NCBI RefSeq assembly: GCF_002929535.1
Contig: NZ_PJJO01000061.1
Coordinates: 124,001 to 188,000, forward strand
Direction: 5' to 3'
DNA length: 64,000 nucleotides
Source of the DNA: Cryobacterium sp. Y11
GTDB taxonomy: Bacteria; Actinomycetota; Actinomycetes; Actinomycetales; Microbacteriaceae
In this document: positions 8,495 through 18,229 of the stretch, in pieces
How positions within the stretch are numbered: the first letter of the stretch is position 1
Layout of the letters: every line of letters starts with the position of its first letter
Notes under the pieces: generated by a model
Seen by the model: the letters and a program-made list of their open reading frames with translations, nothing else
Told to the model about the DNA's origin: nothing
Database searches by the model: none
Translations under genes and position numbers: made by a program

Positions 8495-9325
8495 CTACGC
8501 CGGCTGGCGGAACTCGCTTATGGTGAACTCGGCGCCCTGGGGGTCGCGGATGCGCGCCATCGCGGCCCAGGGGGAGTCCAGGGTCTCCAGCACGGTACCG
8601 CCGAGCGTGATGGACAGGGCGGCGCTGGCATCGCGCTCGGCGACGCTGAACTTGACGTGCCAGTGCGAATCCACGTCGGCGGCGACGTTTTCAATCGCGC
8701 CGATCACGTCGGCGAATCCGGCCGGGGCCGATGCCTGCCGGCGGTAAATGTCGGGGTCGACCGTTGCAGCGAGGTGGTCGCCATAGCCGGGCACGCTGAC
8801 CATTGATTCGACGCTGTCGCCGAGATTGAGATAGTTCCAGCCGAAGACCGTCGTGTAGAACTCGCGAGCTGCGCTCTGGTCGCTCGTGCGCAAGTCGCTG
8901 AAGTTCCAGGCGCCGGGAACGTTGACGGTTTGCGCACCCAACCGGCGATAGGCCTGCCAGAGGCCGAAGACAGCGCCGTTCGGATCGGCGCAGATGACCG
9001 CACGCCCGCCGGACCCGGCATCGGCTGGCGGGGCCAGCACTGTGCCGCCAGCCGCGGTGACGGCGGCGGCGGACACGTCGGCATCCGTCACCGCGATGTA
9101 GGTGTTCCAGGACGGCGCCCCGTCACCGGAGCCGATCGCCGCGACGTCGCTGCCGTTGAGCTGGGCGATGAGGTAGACGCCGGGTGCCTGCGGGGGCATC
9201 GCGTTGGCGAAGGTCCAGCCGAACATGCCGCCGTAGAAGTGGCTGGCGGCGACCGGGTCCGGTTCATCGATGTCGATCCAAGACGTGACACCCTGCGGAT
9301 ACGTTCTCGGGGCGGTGTTGGTCAT
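8495..9325 (-). CDS. VOC-family (glyoxalase/bleomycin-resistance-like) protein, two domains
   Basis: 276-aa protein built from two vicinal-oxygen-chelate modules, each opening with a SWIDI...A..FYGGMFGW or NFSDLRTSD..A..FYTTVFGW pattern. An AAAGGAG ribosome-binding site lies five bases before the ATG. Members of this tandem type occur as metal-dependent dioxygenase/isomerase-like or binding proteins in actinobacteria; the catalytic activity here cannot be deduced. It stands alone between a hairpin and the FAH-family gene. Confidence 0.88.
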   Translation of the reverse strand: MTNTAPRTYPQGVTSWIDIDEPDPVAASHFYGGMFGWTFANAMPPQAPGVYLIAQLNGSDVAAIGSGDGAPSWNTYIAVTDADVSAAAVTAAGGTVLAPPADAGSGGRAVICADPNGAVFGLWQAYRRLGAQTVNVPGAWNFSDLRTSDQSAAREFYTTVFGWNYLNLGDSVESMVSVPGYGDHLAATVDPDIYRRQASAPAGFADVIGAIENVAADVDSHWHVKFSVAERDASAALSITLGGTVLETLDSPWAAMARIRDPQGAEFTISEFRQPA

Positions 9326-9375
9326 GCATGCTCCTTTAACACGTGAGTCTGTGCCCAGCGGATGCTGCCGGCCCG

Positions 9376-10251
9376 CTAGATCTCGCGGCAGTGAGTCGTG
9401 AGCATGCCGATCTTGTCGATCGAAATGGTCACGGTTGAGCCCTCGCGCAGAAAAATTGGGGGCTTGCGGCTGTACCCGGCGCCGCCCGGGCTGCCGGTGG
9501 AGATGAGCGTACCGGGGAGCAGTGTCGACGTCTTCGACAGATACGAGATGAGCTCCGCCACGGTGCGCACCATGTCTCCGCTCGAGGCATCCTGCAGGAT
9601 GCGACCGTCAACGTGAGTGGTCAGCCACAGGTTCTGCGGGTCGCCGATCTCGTCGGCCGTGACCACGAGCGGGCCGGTCGGCGTGAAGCCGTCGAAGGAT
9701 TTACAGCGCGACCACTGCGCTTCGGAGAACTGCAGGTCGCGCGCGGTGATGTCGTTCACGACGGTATAGCCGAAGACGTAGTCGAGCGCATTGGCGACCG
9801 ATACGTTGCGGGCTGCTCGGCCGATGATCACGCCCAGCTCGGCCTCGTAGTCGACCTGGGTGGCGAGGTCGCTCGCCCAGGTGATGGTCGAGCCATGCCC
9901 GGTGAGCGAGTTCGGCCAGAGCGAGAACACCGTCGCCGCGGTTTCGAGGCGCAGGCTCAGCTCCGAGGAGTGCGCGGCGTAATTGGCGCCAATGGCGATG
10001 ATCTGCGGCGGGCGCAGTACGGCGGAAGAATGCCGCAGGTCCTCGACCGGGGTCAACGCCGCGCCGTTGGAAACGGCGTCGAGGCTGATCGCGCGCACAC
10101 TTTCATAGTCGGCATCGCCGCGTTCGAGCAGGTCTTGCAGGTCGCGCGGCGCGTTGTCCATGACATCGTCGAGAAACAGTGCCGCGTCGTCAAAGACCAC
10201 GGCCAATCGGGGAATGGAATGGCCGTCAACTCTGAGATGCGCAAATTTCAC
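9376..10251 (-). CDS. Fumarylacetoacetate hydrolase (FAH) family protein
   Basis: 291-aa. The C-terminal two thirds are the FAH fold: AIGANYAAHSSE, DYEAELGVIIGRAARNV (metal-binding Glu), GYTVVNDITARDLQ, KSFDGFTPTGP and the late GTLISTGSPGGAGYSRKPP stretch. The family performs metal-dependent C-C bond hydrolysis or decarboxylation on diketo acids in aromatic catabolism and related routes. No aromatic pathway gene lies next to it, so the substrate is open. Confidence 0.9.
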   Translation of the reverse strand: MKFAHLRVDGHSIPRLAVVFDDAALFLDDVMDNAPRDLQDLLERGDADYESVRAISLDAVSNGAALTPVEDLRHSSAVLRPPQIIAIGANYAAHSSELSLRLETAATVFSLWPNSLTGHGSTITWASDLATQVDYEAELGVIIGRAARNVSVANALDYVFGYTVVNDITARDLQFSEAQWSRCKSFDGFTPTGPLVVTADEIGDPQNLWLTTHVDGRILQDASSGDMVRTVAELISYLSKTSTLLPGTLISTGSPGGAGYSRKPPIFLREGSTVTISIDKIGMLTTHCREI

Positions 10252-10304
10252 TCTCCTAGGCTAGCGGGCCGGGCGTCCCGTTGCCGTGAGGGGTCCTCCA
10301 ACCG

Positions 10305-11870
10305 TCACCCGGCCTGCTTGGAGGAAATGGGGGAAATGCGCGACATCGGGACAGCAGCCGCCCGCCACAGGTGCATTCCCGCGTAGCTGCGCCAGGGTGC
10401 CCAGTCGGCACCGCCGGCCGCGAGCGCGCGCGGGTCGACCGGTAAGCCGAGCCGGCCGGCACCCTGCCGCAAGGCCAGGTCGCTGGTCAACAGAATGTCC
10501 GGGCTGCCCAGCACCCGCATCGCCACATACCCGGCCGTCCACGGCCCAATGCCGGGTAACGCCACCAAACTGGCTTCCAGGTCGGCCCGCGTTTGCCCGA
10601 ACGAGAGTGCGAGTTCGCCAGACGCCAGCAACTCCGCCACGCGCAGAATCGTGTTGATCCGCGCGCCCGGCCCGCGCAGCACGGCCCGCCCGCCGGCCGC
10701 GATCTGCGCCGCCGTCGGAAAGAGCAGGCCCAGTTCGCCGCCCGGGCCCGGCAAGCGGCTGCCGAGCGCCTCGGCCAGTCGAGAGAGCGCCGTGCGCGCG
10801 CTCGCGACCGAGACCTGTTGCCCGATCAGCGCCCGAAACACGGTTTCCTCGGCGTCCATGCTTCCCGGTACGCGCAGGCCGGGCGTTCTGGCGACCGACG
10901 CGGCGAGAGCCGGATCGGCGGCGAGCTGGGCGTCGATCGCCTGCGCGTCGGCGTCCAAGTCAAACAGGCGCCGCACCCGGCTGACCAGCGGCGCGAGGTC
11001 GGCGAGGTGGGATAGACGGATGCTGCAGGAAACCGACGGGGCAGCATCCGTCCCCGATAAGGTCACCTCCACCACGCCCGTGCCGTGCGGCAGGCGCACG
11101 GTGCGGGCATAGCCCGAATCACTGGCTGACTCAACGTCGGGCAGGGCGCGGGTGGCGAGAAAACGCAGCACTCCGGGGCCATCGAACGGCGCCCGGGCCG
11201 GAAGCTGAAGCGACATTTTGGTCTCGGCGTGGTCGGAGGCCCGCGTTAGGGATGTGAACGGTGTGCGCCGCGCCGCGCGCACCTCCGAGGGGGTGCGCTC
11301 ATACACGGCGGCAATGGTGTCGTTGAACTGGCGCACGCTGCCAAAACCGGCAGCGAAGGCGACGTCGGTGATCGAAAGCTCGGTGTTCAGCAGCAGCAGG
11401 CGTGCCGTCTGGGCCCGGTGCGCGCGGGCCAGGGCAAGCGGTCCGGCACCGAGTTCGGTGACCAGCACACGGGTCAGGTGCCGAGGGGTGTAGCCGAGGC
11501 TGGCCGCGAGCCCCGGCACGCCGTGCCGCTCGACGATGCCGTCCGCGATCAGCCGCATCGCCCGGGCGGCCAGGTCGTCGCGCATATTCCAGGCCGGCGA
11601 GCCGGGCACGGCATCGGGTAGGCAGCGCTTGCAGGCGCGCAGCCCGGCCTCGTGCGCAGCCGCAGCGGTGAGATAGAACGACACGTTGCCGGGTTTGGGC
11701 GTCGTGGCAGGACAACTCGGCCGGCAATAGATGCCGGTCGAGTGCACACCGGTGATGAACTGGCCATCGAAGCGGGCATCACGCGACGACATGGCCCGGT
11801 AGCGCTCGGCGAAGACCCGGTCGGCCAGTGGCGGATCGGCCTCGGGCAACGCGGCGGCGGAACGGATCAT
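10305..11870 (-). CDS. Ada metal-binding / AraC / AlkA fusion: DNA-3-methyladenine glycosylase 2
   Basis: About 521 aa with three parts in order. Residues 25-90 are the Ada N-terminal zinc domain with four cysteines in GIYCRPSC and ACKRC. Next is an AraC-type helix-turn-helix (LAASLGYTPRHLTRVL; VAFAAGFGSVRQFND). The last 300 residues are AlkA: an N-terminal AlkA fold, then the helix-hairpin-helix and LPGIGPWTAGYVAMRVL with the catalytic Asp region after it. It should sense methyl phosphotriesters and excise alkylated bases. An in-frame GTG ten codons earlier (11900) is an alternative start. Divergent from the oxidase gene, sharing a short control region. Confidence 0.93.
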   Translation of the reverse strand: MIRSAAALPEADPPLADRVFAERYRAMSSRDARFDGQFITGVHSTGIYCRPSCPATTPKPGNVSFYLTAAAAHEAGLRACKRCLPDAVPGSPAWNMRDDLAARAMRLIADGIVERHGVPGLAASLGYTPRHLTRVLVTELGAGPLALARAHRAQTARLLLLNTELSITDVAFAAGFGSVRQFNDTIAAVYERTPSEVRAARRTPFTSLTRASDHAETKMSLQLPARAPFDGPGVLRFLATRALPDVESASDSGYARTVRLPHGTGVVEVTLSGTDAAPSVSCSIRLSHLADLAPLVSRVRRLFDLDADAQAIDAQLAADPALAASVARTPGLRVPGSMDAEETVFRALIGQQVSVASARTALSRLAEALGSRLPGPGGELGLLFPTAAQIAAGGRAVLRGPGARINTILRVAELLASGELALSFGQTRADLEASLVALPGIGPWTAGYVAMRVLGSPDILLTSDLALRQGAGRLGLPVDPRALAAGGADWAPWRSYAGMHLWRAAAVPMSRISPISSKQAG

Positions 11871-11932
11871 TCTCTCAGCCTGCCACGCGCGCGTGCACAC
11901 CGGTAGCGAAAATCAGACATGGCGCGCCTCGA

Positions 11933-11938
11933 TAGGCT
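11933..11938 (+). promoter_or_regulatory. -10 box for leaderless oxidase gene
   Basis: TAGGCT followed by six bases and then the ATG at 11945. This spacing puts the transcription start at or next to the start codon, so the mRNA is probably leaderless. Confidence 0.55.
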
Positions 11939-11944
11939 GAAGGA

Positions 11945-13336
11945 ATGAACGCACTGACGCGCCTCCAAACCGAGCTGGGCGACATCGTCAGCACAGACCC
12001 GATTGACCTTGCGGCCAGCCGCACCGACAAGTCCGGCTGGGTCGCCGACGGCACACCGCTCGCAATCGTGCGCGCGACCGCGGTGCAACAGGTACAGGCG
12101 GTGCTGCGCATAGCAACCGAGTTTCGGGTGCCGGTGGTGACGCGCGGTGCTGGTACCGGCCTGTCCGGCGGAGCCTGCGGCACCGACGGTTCGATCGTGC
12201 TCAGCGTGGCCGGTCTGAACCGCATCCTCGAAATCAATGCCGACGACGAACTCGCCGTCGTCGAAGCCGGCGTGATCAACCAGCAGCTCAACGATGTGCT
12301 CGCGGAACAGAATCTCTGGTTTGCGCCCGATCCGGCGAGCAAGGCCATCTCAACGGTCGGCGGCAATATCGCCACGAACGCCGGCGGGCTGCTCTGCGCC
12401 AAGTACGGCGTCACCCGCGAGGCCGTGCTCGGCCTGACCGTCGTTCTGGCCGACGGAAGCCTGCTGCGCACCGGCCACCGCACCATCAAGGGCGTCACCG
12501 GCTACGACCTCACCGCCCTGCTGACCGGCTCGGAGGGAACGCTCGGCGTCATCGTCGACGCGACCGTGCGGGTGCGAGCGCGTACCGCGGGCACGGTCGC
12601 CACGATCGGCGCGGTCTTTGAGACCGTTACCGCTGCGGCCGCGGCCAGCGCTGCCATCACGGCCGCGCGCATCCGCCCCGCCGTGATGGAACTCATCGAC
12701 CCGATCGCCCTCGCCCAGATCGCAACCTACCTCGGCCCCGACTGCTCGGCCGGACTACCGCTTCGCCGCGGCGCGTTCTTGCTCGTGCAGACCGACGGCC
12801 CCGCGGCGCTCGCCGAGGCTGAGCAAGCTCTTATCGTGCTGCGCGCAGCCGGCGGCGAGGCTACCCTGTCAACGGATGCCGCCTCCGGCGACCGCCTGCT
12901 GGCCATCCGCCGGGCCATGCATCCGGCCCTGGAACAGCTGGGCCAGGTACTCATCGAAGACGTGTCAGTACCGCGCTCACGCATGGCCGAGATGTTTGCG
13001 GCCATCGCCGAAATCAGCGCGCGCACCGGAATCCCCATTCCCACGGTCGCCCACGCCGGCGACGGCAACCTGCACCCCAACTTCGTGATCGCGCGCCGGC
13101 CCGGCGAGAGCGTGGATACCCCAGTGCCCGACGAGATCTGGGCGGCAGCCGACGAGATGTTCCGAACCGCAATCGCTCTGGGGGGCACGCTCACCGGTGA
13201 ACACGGCGTCGGCGTACTCAAGCGCCGCTGGTTGCGCGACGAAATCGGCGATCGAAGCCTCGACCTGCAGCGCCAGGTCAAAGCGGTGTTCGATCCGCTG
13301 GGTATTCTCAATCCCGGCACCATGTTTGAGGGCTGA
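11945..13336 (+). CDS. FAD-binding oxidase, GlcD / D-lactate dehydrogenase family
   Basis: 463-aa. N-terminal PCMH-type FAD-binding domain (VVTRGAGTGLSGGA, STVGGNIATNAGG, GVTGYDLTALLTGSEGTLG) and a C-terminal FAD-linked oxidase domain ending with VAHAGDGNLHPNF, TGEHGVGVLKRRWL and FDPLGILNPGTMF. The family oxidises 2-hydroxy acids such as glycolate or D-lactate. GlcE/GlcF partners are absent here, so a stand-alone dehydrogenase is likely. The start is supported by the leaderless spacing of TAGGCT. Confidence 0.92.
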   Translation: MNALTRLQTELGDIVSTDPIDLAASRTDKSGWVADGTPLAIVRATAVQQVQAVLRIATEFRVPVVTRGAGTGLSGGACGTDGSIVLSVAGLNRILEINADDELAVVEAGVINQQLNDVLAEQNLWFAPDPASKAISTVGGNIATNAGGLLCAKYGVTREAVLGLTVVLADGSLLRTGHRTIKGVTGYDLTALLTGSEGTLGVIVDATVRVRARTAGTVATIGAVFETVTAAAAASAAITAARIRPAVMELIDPIALAQIATYLGPDCSAGLPLRRGAFLLVQTDGPAALAEAEQALIVLRAAGGEATLSTDAASGDRLLAIRRAMHPALEQLGQVLIEDVSVPRSRMAEMFAAIAEISARTGIPIPTVAHAGDGNLHPNFVIARRPGESVDTPVPDEIWAAADEMFRTAIALGGTLTGEHGVGVLKRRWLRDEIGDRSLDLQRQVKAVFDPLGILNPGTMFEG

Positions 13337-13401
13337 GCGCTGCCACCGGGCGGCGTCGGCACGGGGTGATTCAACACCTCGCATCGCGCTGATCGGCCCG
13401 A

Positions 13402-13407
13402 TATTCT
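13402..13407 (+). promoter_or_regulatory. -10 box for leaderless PrsW-family gene
   Basis: TATTCT followed by six bases before the ATG at 13414, the same geometry as at three other genes in the window. It favours the ATG at 13414 over the GTG at 13411. Confidence 0.5.
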
Positions 13408-13413
13408 CAAGTG

Positions 13414-14700
13414 ATGAGTCCCGACCAGCCGTCAGGCCAGCCGCCACAGCCTGAGCCGACACCGTCGAGCCAGACACAACCGCGCTGGTCGTCGGCTACG
13501 TCGGGCCAATACCTGCCGGTGCTGGCGAGCCCGAGCCCGGTGCAACCGGTCTGGAGCCGGCCGGTGCGCCCGTCGCGCACGGGTGCAATCGTGCTCGGTA
13601 CCGTCGGCATTGTGCTTGCGGGGCTGGCCCTGTTCGCCGTCTTCGTGTACCTGACCACGTTTCTTGGTGCTGGAGCGCTGCTGTTCGGCCTGCTGCTCGC
13701 GCTCGTGCCGCTCGCGGTTGTGCTTCTCGCCGTGCGTTGGATCGATCGTTGGGATCCGGAGCCGCGCCCCGCCCTGATCTTCGCGTTCCTCTGGGGCGGC
13801 GGCATTTCCGCTGTGACCGCTCTCGTTTTCGATCTCGGTGTGCAGATCACGATTGCGGCGAGCTCGGGGGCGCTCGCCGGGAGCGATTTCGCATCCGCAG
13901 TCATTCAGGCGCCGATAGTCGAAGAAATCGCCAAGGGGTTCGGCGTGCTCGTTGTGTTCCGGGCGGTACGCCGGCATTTCAACGGTCCGCTCGACGGCGT
14001 CATCTATGCGGCGACCATTGCAGCCGGCTTCGCATTCTCCGAGAATATTCAGTATTTCGGCCTGGCCGTGACGGACGGCGGCGGGCACAACCTCGGCAGC
14101 ACGTTCTTGCTGCGCGGGGTCTTCTCGCCGTTTGCGCACGTCACATTCACCATCTGCACCGGACTGGCCCTGGGCATGGCCGCCCGGCGCGGCGCCTCCA
14201 CGGGCGGTGCCTTCGGCTTCTTTCTGCTCGGGCTCGTGCCAGCAATCGCCCTGCACGCGGTGTGGAACGGGGCCACCTTTGTGCTGACCGGTAACGCATC
14301 CATTCTTATGTACTACGTCGTCGTGCAGGTGCCGCTGTTCATCATCGCCATTCTCGTTGTCGTGTTTTTTCGCAGGCAGGAGGCGCGGATCACCCTGCGA
14401 AGGCTGCACGAATATTCGCAAGCCGGCTGGTTCACCGCGGACGAGGTCTCCATGCTCGGCACCGGAGCGGGGCGGCGTCAGGCCCTGGCCTGGGGCGCAC
14501 GTCAAACGCGCGCGCGCAAGCTCGCCATGCGCCATTTCATAGCGGATGCGACCCGCCTCGCCTTCGTTCGCGATCGCCTCGTTCGCGGCCAGGGAACCCC
14601 CGCCCTCCACGCCAGGGAGGCGCGGCTGCTCGGGCTGCTCATGAACGACCGCTCCGAGGTGCTCGGTCAGCCGCTCCCGGGAACAGCTCCGGCGGCATAG
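13414..14700 (+). CDS. PrsW-family intramembrane metalloprotease
   Basis: About 428 aa. A proline/glutamine-rich cytoplasmic N-terminus of about 55 residues precedes eight or so membrane helices. The PrsW/CPBP-type motifs are visible: APIVEEIAKG (Glu-Glu), GFAFSENIQY, a FAHVTF segment and IALHAVWNG, which hold the Glu/His residues of the presumed metal site. PrsW of Bacillus cleaves the anti-sigma factor RsiW; in actinobacteria the substrate is mostly unknown. The soluble C-terminal 100 residues are basic and helical. Monocistronic, read in the same direction as the oxidase before it. Confidence 0.92.
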   Translation: MSPDQPSGQPPQPEPTPSSQTQPRWSSATSGQYLPVLASPSPVQPVWSRPVRPSRTGAIVLGTVGIVLAGLALFAVFVYLTTFLGAGALLFGLLLALVPLAVVLLAVRWIDRWDPEPRPALIFAFLWGGGISAVTALVFDLGVQITIAASSGALAGSDFASAVIQAPIVEEIAKGFGVLVVFRAVRRHFNGPLDGVIYAATIAAGFAFSENIQYFGLAVTDGGGHNLGSTFLLRGVFSPFAHVTFTICTGLALGMAARRGASTGGAFGFFLLGLVPAIALHAVWNGATFVLTGNASILMYYVVVQVPLFIIAILVVVFFRRQEARITLRRLHEYSQAGWFTADEVSMLGTGAGRRQALAWGARQTRARKLAMRHFIADATRLAFVRDRLVRGQGTPALHAREARLLGLLMNDRSEVLGQPLPGTAPAA

Positions 14701-14905
14701 AGCAGCTCAGTTGTAGACCCTGGCCCTGCTGAGGCTCGCTTTAAACAGAAACTCGCCGCTTCGGTGGTGTGGCAATGCCGACGACTCTACCGATGCGACG
14801 AGTTGGTGTATGACTAGAGTGCACCCCCGGCGCGCTGGACGCAAGCATTATTTTTTTGGGCGTGGTCGGTGTGCAATCGGGCGCCGAATCCGGTTGGATG
14901 GGGTC

Positions 14906-15277
14906 ATGACTGATTTGAATTCCAAGCCCGAAATTGACTTTCCAGAGGGCGCTGCGCCCGAGCAACTTGAGATCATCGATATCGTCGTCGGAGACGGCGC
15001 CGAGGCAGCTACCGGCGCGACCGTCGACGTGCACTACCTCGGTGTCGAGTTCGAGTCCGGCGACGAGTTTGACTCGTCGTGGAACCGCGGCCAGTCGATC
15101 AACTTTCCGCTGCGCTCGCTCATCGCAGGCTGGCAGGAGGGTATCCCCGGCATGAAGGTCGGCGGACGTCGCAAGCTCGTCGTGCCTCCACACCTCGCCT
15201 ACGGCCCGGCCGGCTCTGGTCACCGCCTCTCCGGACAAACCCTGATCTTCATCATCGATCTGCTCGGCGTCAGCTAG
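14906..15277 (+). CDS. FKBP-type peptidyl-prolyl cis-trans isomerase
   Basis: 123-aa, a single FKBP domain with no signal peptide. Diagnostic stretches: VHYLGVEFESGDEFDSSW, NFPLRSLIAGWQEGIPGMKVGGRR, and LVVPPHLAYG. Length fits cytoplasmic actinobacterial FKBPs. The ATG at 14906 begins a normal family N-terminus; the open frame extends upstream but encodes an unrelated basic stretch. It catalyses proline isomerisation in protein folding. Confidence 0.95.
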   Translation: MTDLNSKPEIDFPEGAAPEQLEIIDIVVGDGAEAATGATVDVHYLGVEFESGDEFDSSWNRGQSINFPLRSLIAGWQEGIPGMKVGGRRKLVVPPHLAYGPAGSGHRLSGQTLIFIIDLLGVS

Positions 15278-15299
15278 GCACAGCTGTACTGCGATCACA

Positions 15300-15334
15300 C
15301 AACGGGCTGCGGCTGCGGCAGTCGCATCCCGTTG
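15300..15334. terminator. Hairpin terminator after FKBP gene
   Basis: Arms 15301-15311 (AACGGGCTGCG) and 15323-15333 pair with one mismatch; flanking C/G extends the stem by one pair. It lies 23 bases after the FKBP stop. There is no strong T-run. Confidence 0.5.
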
Positions 15335-15409
15335 CGCGTACCGCTACGACCGGTCGATTCGCACATGCTTGATCTTGGACGGTGGCGCGCCCGGCGGCCA
15401 CCACGCGGG

Positions 15410-15853
15410 CTACATCAGGGCTGTTGTCGGCTCAGGGCCCAGAGCGAACCGACGCCCGGTGATCTGTGTCGGCATGATTTCGACAAAGGTCGGCTTGACC
15501 GTTGGAATCAGCGGTTGCAATGGCAGAGCGGCTGCGGCATCAATGTCACGTTGGGCATCGAGCGCCTGCGCCGTTCCGCGCACGACAACGCTCCATGCTT
15601 CGTCTCGGCCAACGCCATCCGTTTCGAACGCCACGGTGTGATTGACGGTGAGCTCCAAAAGTTTGGTGCCGGCCGCCGTACGAAACAGCAGTCGTCGATC
15701 GGCCGCGACGAAATTGACCGGAAAAATGTCGGGCACGCCACCGACGGCGACCGCGAGGCGACCCAAACTGGCCGAAAGCAGGGCATTCCAGCATTCCTCT
15801 TCGGTGAGGATCTGCACGGGGTTCCAGGTGGCGTCGACATCGTCGTAGGTCAT
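15410..15853 (-). CDS. Pyridoxamine 5'-phosphate oxidase family (FMN/F420-binding split barrel)
   Basis: 147-aa split-barrel flavin-binding protein. It starts ILTEEECWNALLSASLGRLAVAV and continues PDIFPVNFVAADRRLLFRTAAGTKL, the usual pattern for the actinobacterial PNPOx-like family, many of which bind F420 or heme-like ligands rather than making PLP. No neighbour points to a pathway. Single gene, divergent from the BCCT transporter. Confidence 0.9.
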   Translation of the reverse strand: MTYDDVDATWNPVQILTEEECWNALLSASLGRLAVAVGGVPDIFPVNFVAADRRLLFRTAAGTKLLELTVNHTVAFETDGVGRDEAWSVVVRGTAQALDAQRDIDAAAALPLQPLIPTVKPTFVEIMPTQITGRRFALGPEPTTALM

Positions 15854-16049
15854 GTTCCATAGTCACACGCTCCGGCGTTGAGATCGAGGGTGGATCGGCA
15901 AAAGTCGGCCTGTTCCTGAGAAAATCTCCGACCCCCACTTTGCGGGGTTCTTTATCGGTAAGCTGGGAAATTACCCAGCGTGGCACATACGTGGCGGCAC
16001 CGCAATTGTCGATCGCGGGCCGCAATCTATTCTTTGAGAAAGTTCCACC

Positions 16050-17801
16050 GTGAGTGCACTACCCGAAGTACCGGCGAAAACGCCGCCCAGCAGTTCACCC
16101 AAGGCCCGTCGTTTTGTCGTTCCGGCACCTCGAGTGTTTTATCCGGCACTCGGCATCATTCTCGCCGTCGTCATAATCGCTATCGCCTTTCCGGTACGGA
16201 CCGGCGGTGTGCTCGCCCTACTGCAGGGTTGGGTGGTCGCCGGACTCGGCCCGTACTATATCGTCATCGTCGCAGCTTTCGTCATCTTCGCCGTCTGGAT
16301 GGGCCTGAGCCGGTTCGGCGATATCAAGCTCGGCAAGGACGACGACGAGCCCGAATTTGGCCTGATGAGCTGGTTTTCGATGCTTTTCGCTGCCGGCATG
16401 GGCATCGGCCTGGTGTTCTGGGGCGCCTCAGAACCTCTTACCTTCTTCACCACCCCGAAGCCGGGGGTGACCGGCGATTCGGCGGATCTCGCCGGTGCCG
16501 CAATGTCGCAGACCTTCCTGCACTGGGGGTTTCATGCCTGGGCTATCTACGCCGTCGTCGGCCTGGCGCTTGCCTACTCCATCCACCGCAAGGGCCGGCC
16601 GGTTTCCATCCGCTGGGCCCTCGAGCCGCTCCTCGGCACACGCCGGGTCAAGGGTCGTCTCGGTGATGTGATCGACGTGATCGCCATCGTCGGAACCCTG
16701 TTCGGTGTTGCCACCTCGCTCGGCCTCGGTGTCAAGCAGATCGCCGCCGGCCTGAGCTTCCTCGGCGTGGTCGGTGAGGTCACCAACACCCTGCTCGTGG
16801 TCCTGATCGTCGTGATCACCATTTTCGCAACGGCCTCGGTTGTCAGCGGTGTCGGCAAGGGCATCAAGTGGCTCTCCAACATCAACCTCGGCATGGCCGG
16901 GTTTCTGCTCGTGGCCGTGCTGCTGCTCGGCCCCACGATGTACCTGCTGCGTTTACTCGTGCAGTCGATCGGCGGCTACTTCCAGAACGTGGTCGGACTC
17001 ACTTTTGACACCGGAGCGTTCACTGGCGAGGTCGGTCTGGACTTTCAGGGTGCCTGGACGATTTTCTACTGGGGCTGGTGGATCTCGTGGGCCCCGTTTG
17101 TGGGCGTGTTCATCGCGCGCATTTCACGCGGACGCACGGTGCGCCAGTTCATCGCCGGCGTGCTGCTCGTTCCGACCCTGGTCACGTTCATCTGGTTCGC
17201 TGTCATGGGCGGCAGCGCCATCCGTCAGGCTTGGGAAGGTGACGGCGGCGGGCTCTTCGATCCGAAGGTTGGCATCGTCCCCGAGAATGTGCTGTTCAGC
17301 TTTCTGGGCACCCTGCCGTTCGGCGTGATCCTCTCGGTGATCGCGGTCATCATCATTGCGATTTTCTTCATCACGTCCGCCGACTCGGGTTCGCTCGTGA
17401 TCGACATGCTCGCTTCCGGCGGTGACACCAACCCGCCCACGTGGAGCCGCATCATGTGGGCCGGGCTTGGCGGGCTCGTCGCCATTGCCCTGTTGTTAGC
17501 CGGCGGACTGGCCGCTCTGCAGACGGGTGCCATCTTGACCGCCATTCCGGTGAGCATCGTCATGATCGGCATGTGTATCGCCACCTACAAAGCGTTCCGC
17601 ATGGAACACGAGGTTCTGGTCAGTCTCGAACGTCGACAGCGGCGCGAGGAGATGGCTCGGCGCATCGGCGAGACCGTGACCGCGCACCTTGAAGAGAACT
17701 TCGACGACCACTTCGGTGAGCAGGTCGACGGTCACATCGAAGCCGCGCTGACCGACGATCCAGCCCGCCGGCCGCGTTGGGGCCGTCGCCCCAAGATTTA
17801 G
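16050..17801 (+). CDS. BCCT-family betaine/carnitine/choline transporter
   Basis: 583-aa, twelve predicted spans. The family signature GWWISWAPFVGVFIARISRGRT is present, as are the GMGIGLVFWGASEPL glycine stretch in span 3 and FLHWGFHAWAIY. The GTG start has a GAGAAAG ribosome-binding site. About 60 polar, charged residues follow the last span; in BetP such a tail senses osmotic stress, so an osmoregulated compatible-solute importer is plausible. Preceded by a 196-bp A/T-richer region that probably holds its promoter. Confidence 0.94.
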   Translation: MSALPEVPAKTPPSSSPKARRFVVPAPRVFYPALGIILAVVIIAIAFPVRTGGVLALLQGWVVAGLGPYYIVIVAAFVIFAVWMGLSRFGDIKLGKDDDEPEFGLMSWFSMLFAAGMGIGLVFWGASEPLTFFTTPKPGVTGDSADLAGAAMSQTFLHWGFHAWAIYAVVGLALAYSIHRKGRPVSIRWALEPLLGTRRVKGRLGDVIDVIAIVGTLFGVATSLGLGVKQIAAGLSFLGVVGEVTNTLLVVLIVVITIFATASVVSGVGKGIKWLSNINLGMAGFLLVAVLLLGPTMYLLRLLVQSIGGYFQNVVGLTFDTGAFTGEVGLDFQGAWTIFYWGWWISWAPFVGVFIARISRGRTVRQFIAGVLLVPTLVTFIWFAVMGGSAIRQAWEGDGGGLFDPKVGIVPENVLFSFLGTLPFGVILSVIAVIIIAIFFITSADSGSLVIDMLASGGDTNPPTWSRIMWAGLGGLVAIALLLAGGLAALQTGAILTAIPVSIVMIGMCIATYKAFRMEHEVLVSLERRQRREEMARRIGETVTAHLEENFDDHFGEQVDGHIEAALTDDPARRPRWGRRPKI

Positions 17802-18229
17802 GGCCTGTTGGGTCGGGGAACCCTTGGACCTCGACCACGGCTGGTGTGTTCCGTATCTTCCGGTGGATCTTCGGTCCGCGAGCAATGGCACCACATCCGG
17901 TAGGGCCGTTTAGCCACCCATTCCCCCCTTTGACGCCACGACTGCCCAGGATAAAGAGCCTGTTGCAGAATGGGAATCCCTCCGGGTCCGACCACGACAT
18001 GTGCCCAATTACGGACCCGATTACCCCATATTTTGTGGTCAACTTTCGGTCCGAAGGCAAAGCGCAACAAGCTCTAGAAACTGGGCCCGCGGTCTGAAGG
18101 TGGGCCCGGTTCAGGACCTCCCAGCTGGAAAACATTTCTTTGGGTCTTCTTTGCGGGTTGTCGGCAGTTTAGTGCTTGTATGCGTGATTTTTTCTCGGGA
18201 ATGTCGGTGGTCGGGTGTTGAGTTGAATC
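17802..18229. other. 428-bp gene-free stretch
   Basis: No open frame here looks like a protein and codon bias is lost in all frames. It lies between the BCCT gene and a decayed HNH gene and may be debris of the same degraded insertion; I recognise nothing specific in it. Confidence 0.5.

Noticed and set aside
15860..16049. Possible riboswitch before the BCCT transporter
   Set aside because: Short GC hairpins exist but no conserved aptamer motif (such as ydaO/c-di-AMP) can be recognised.
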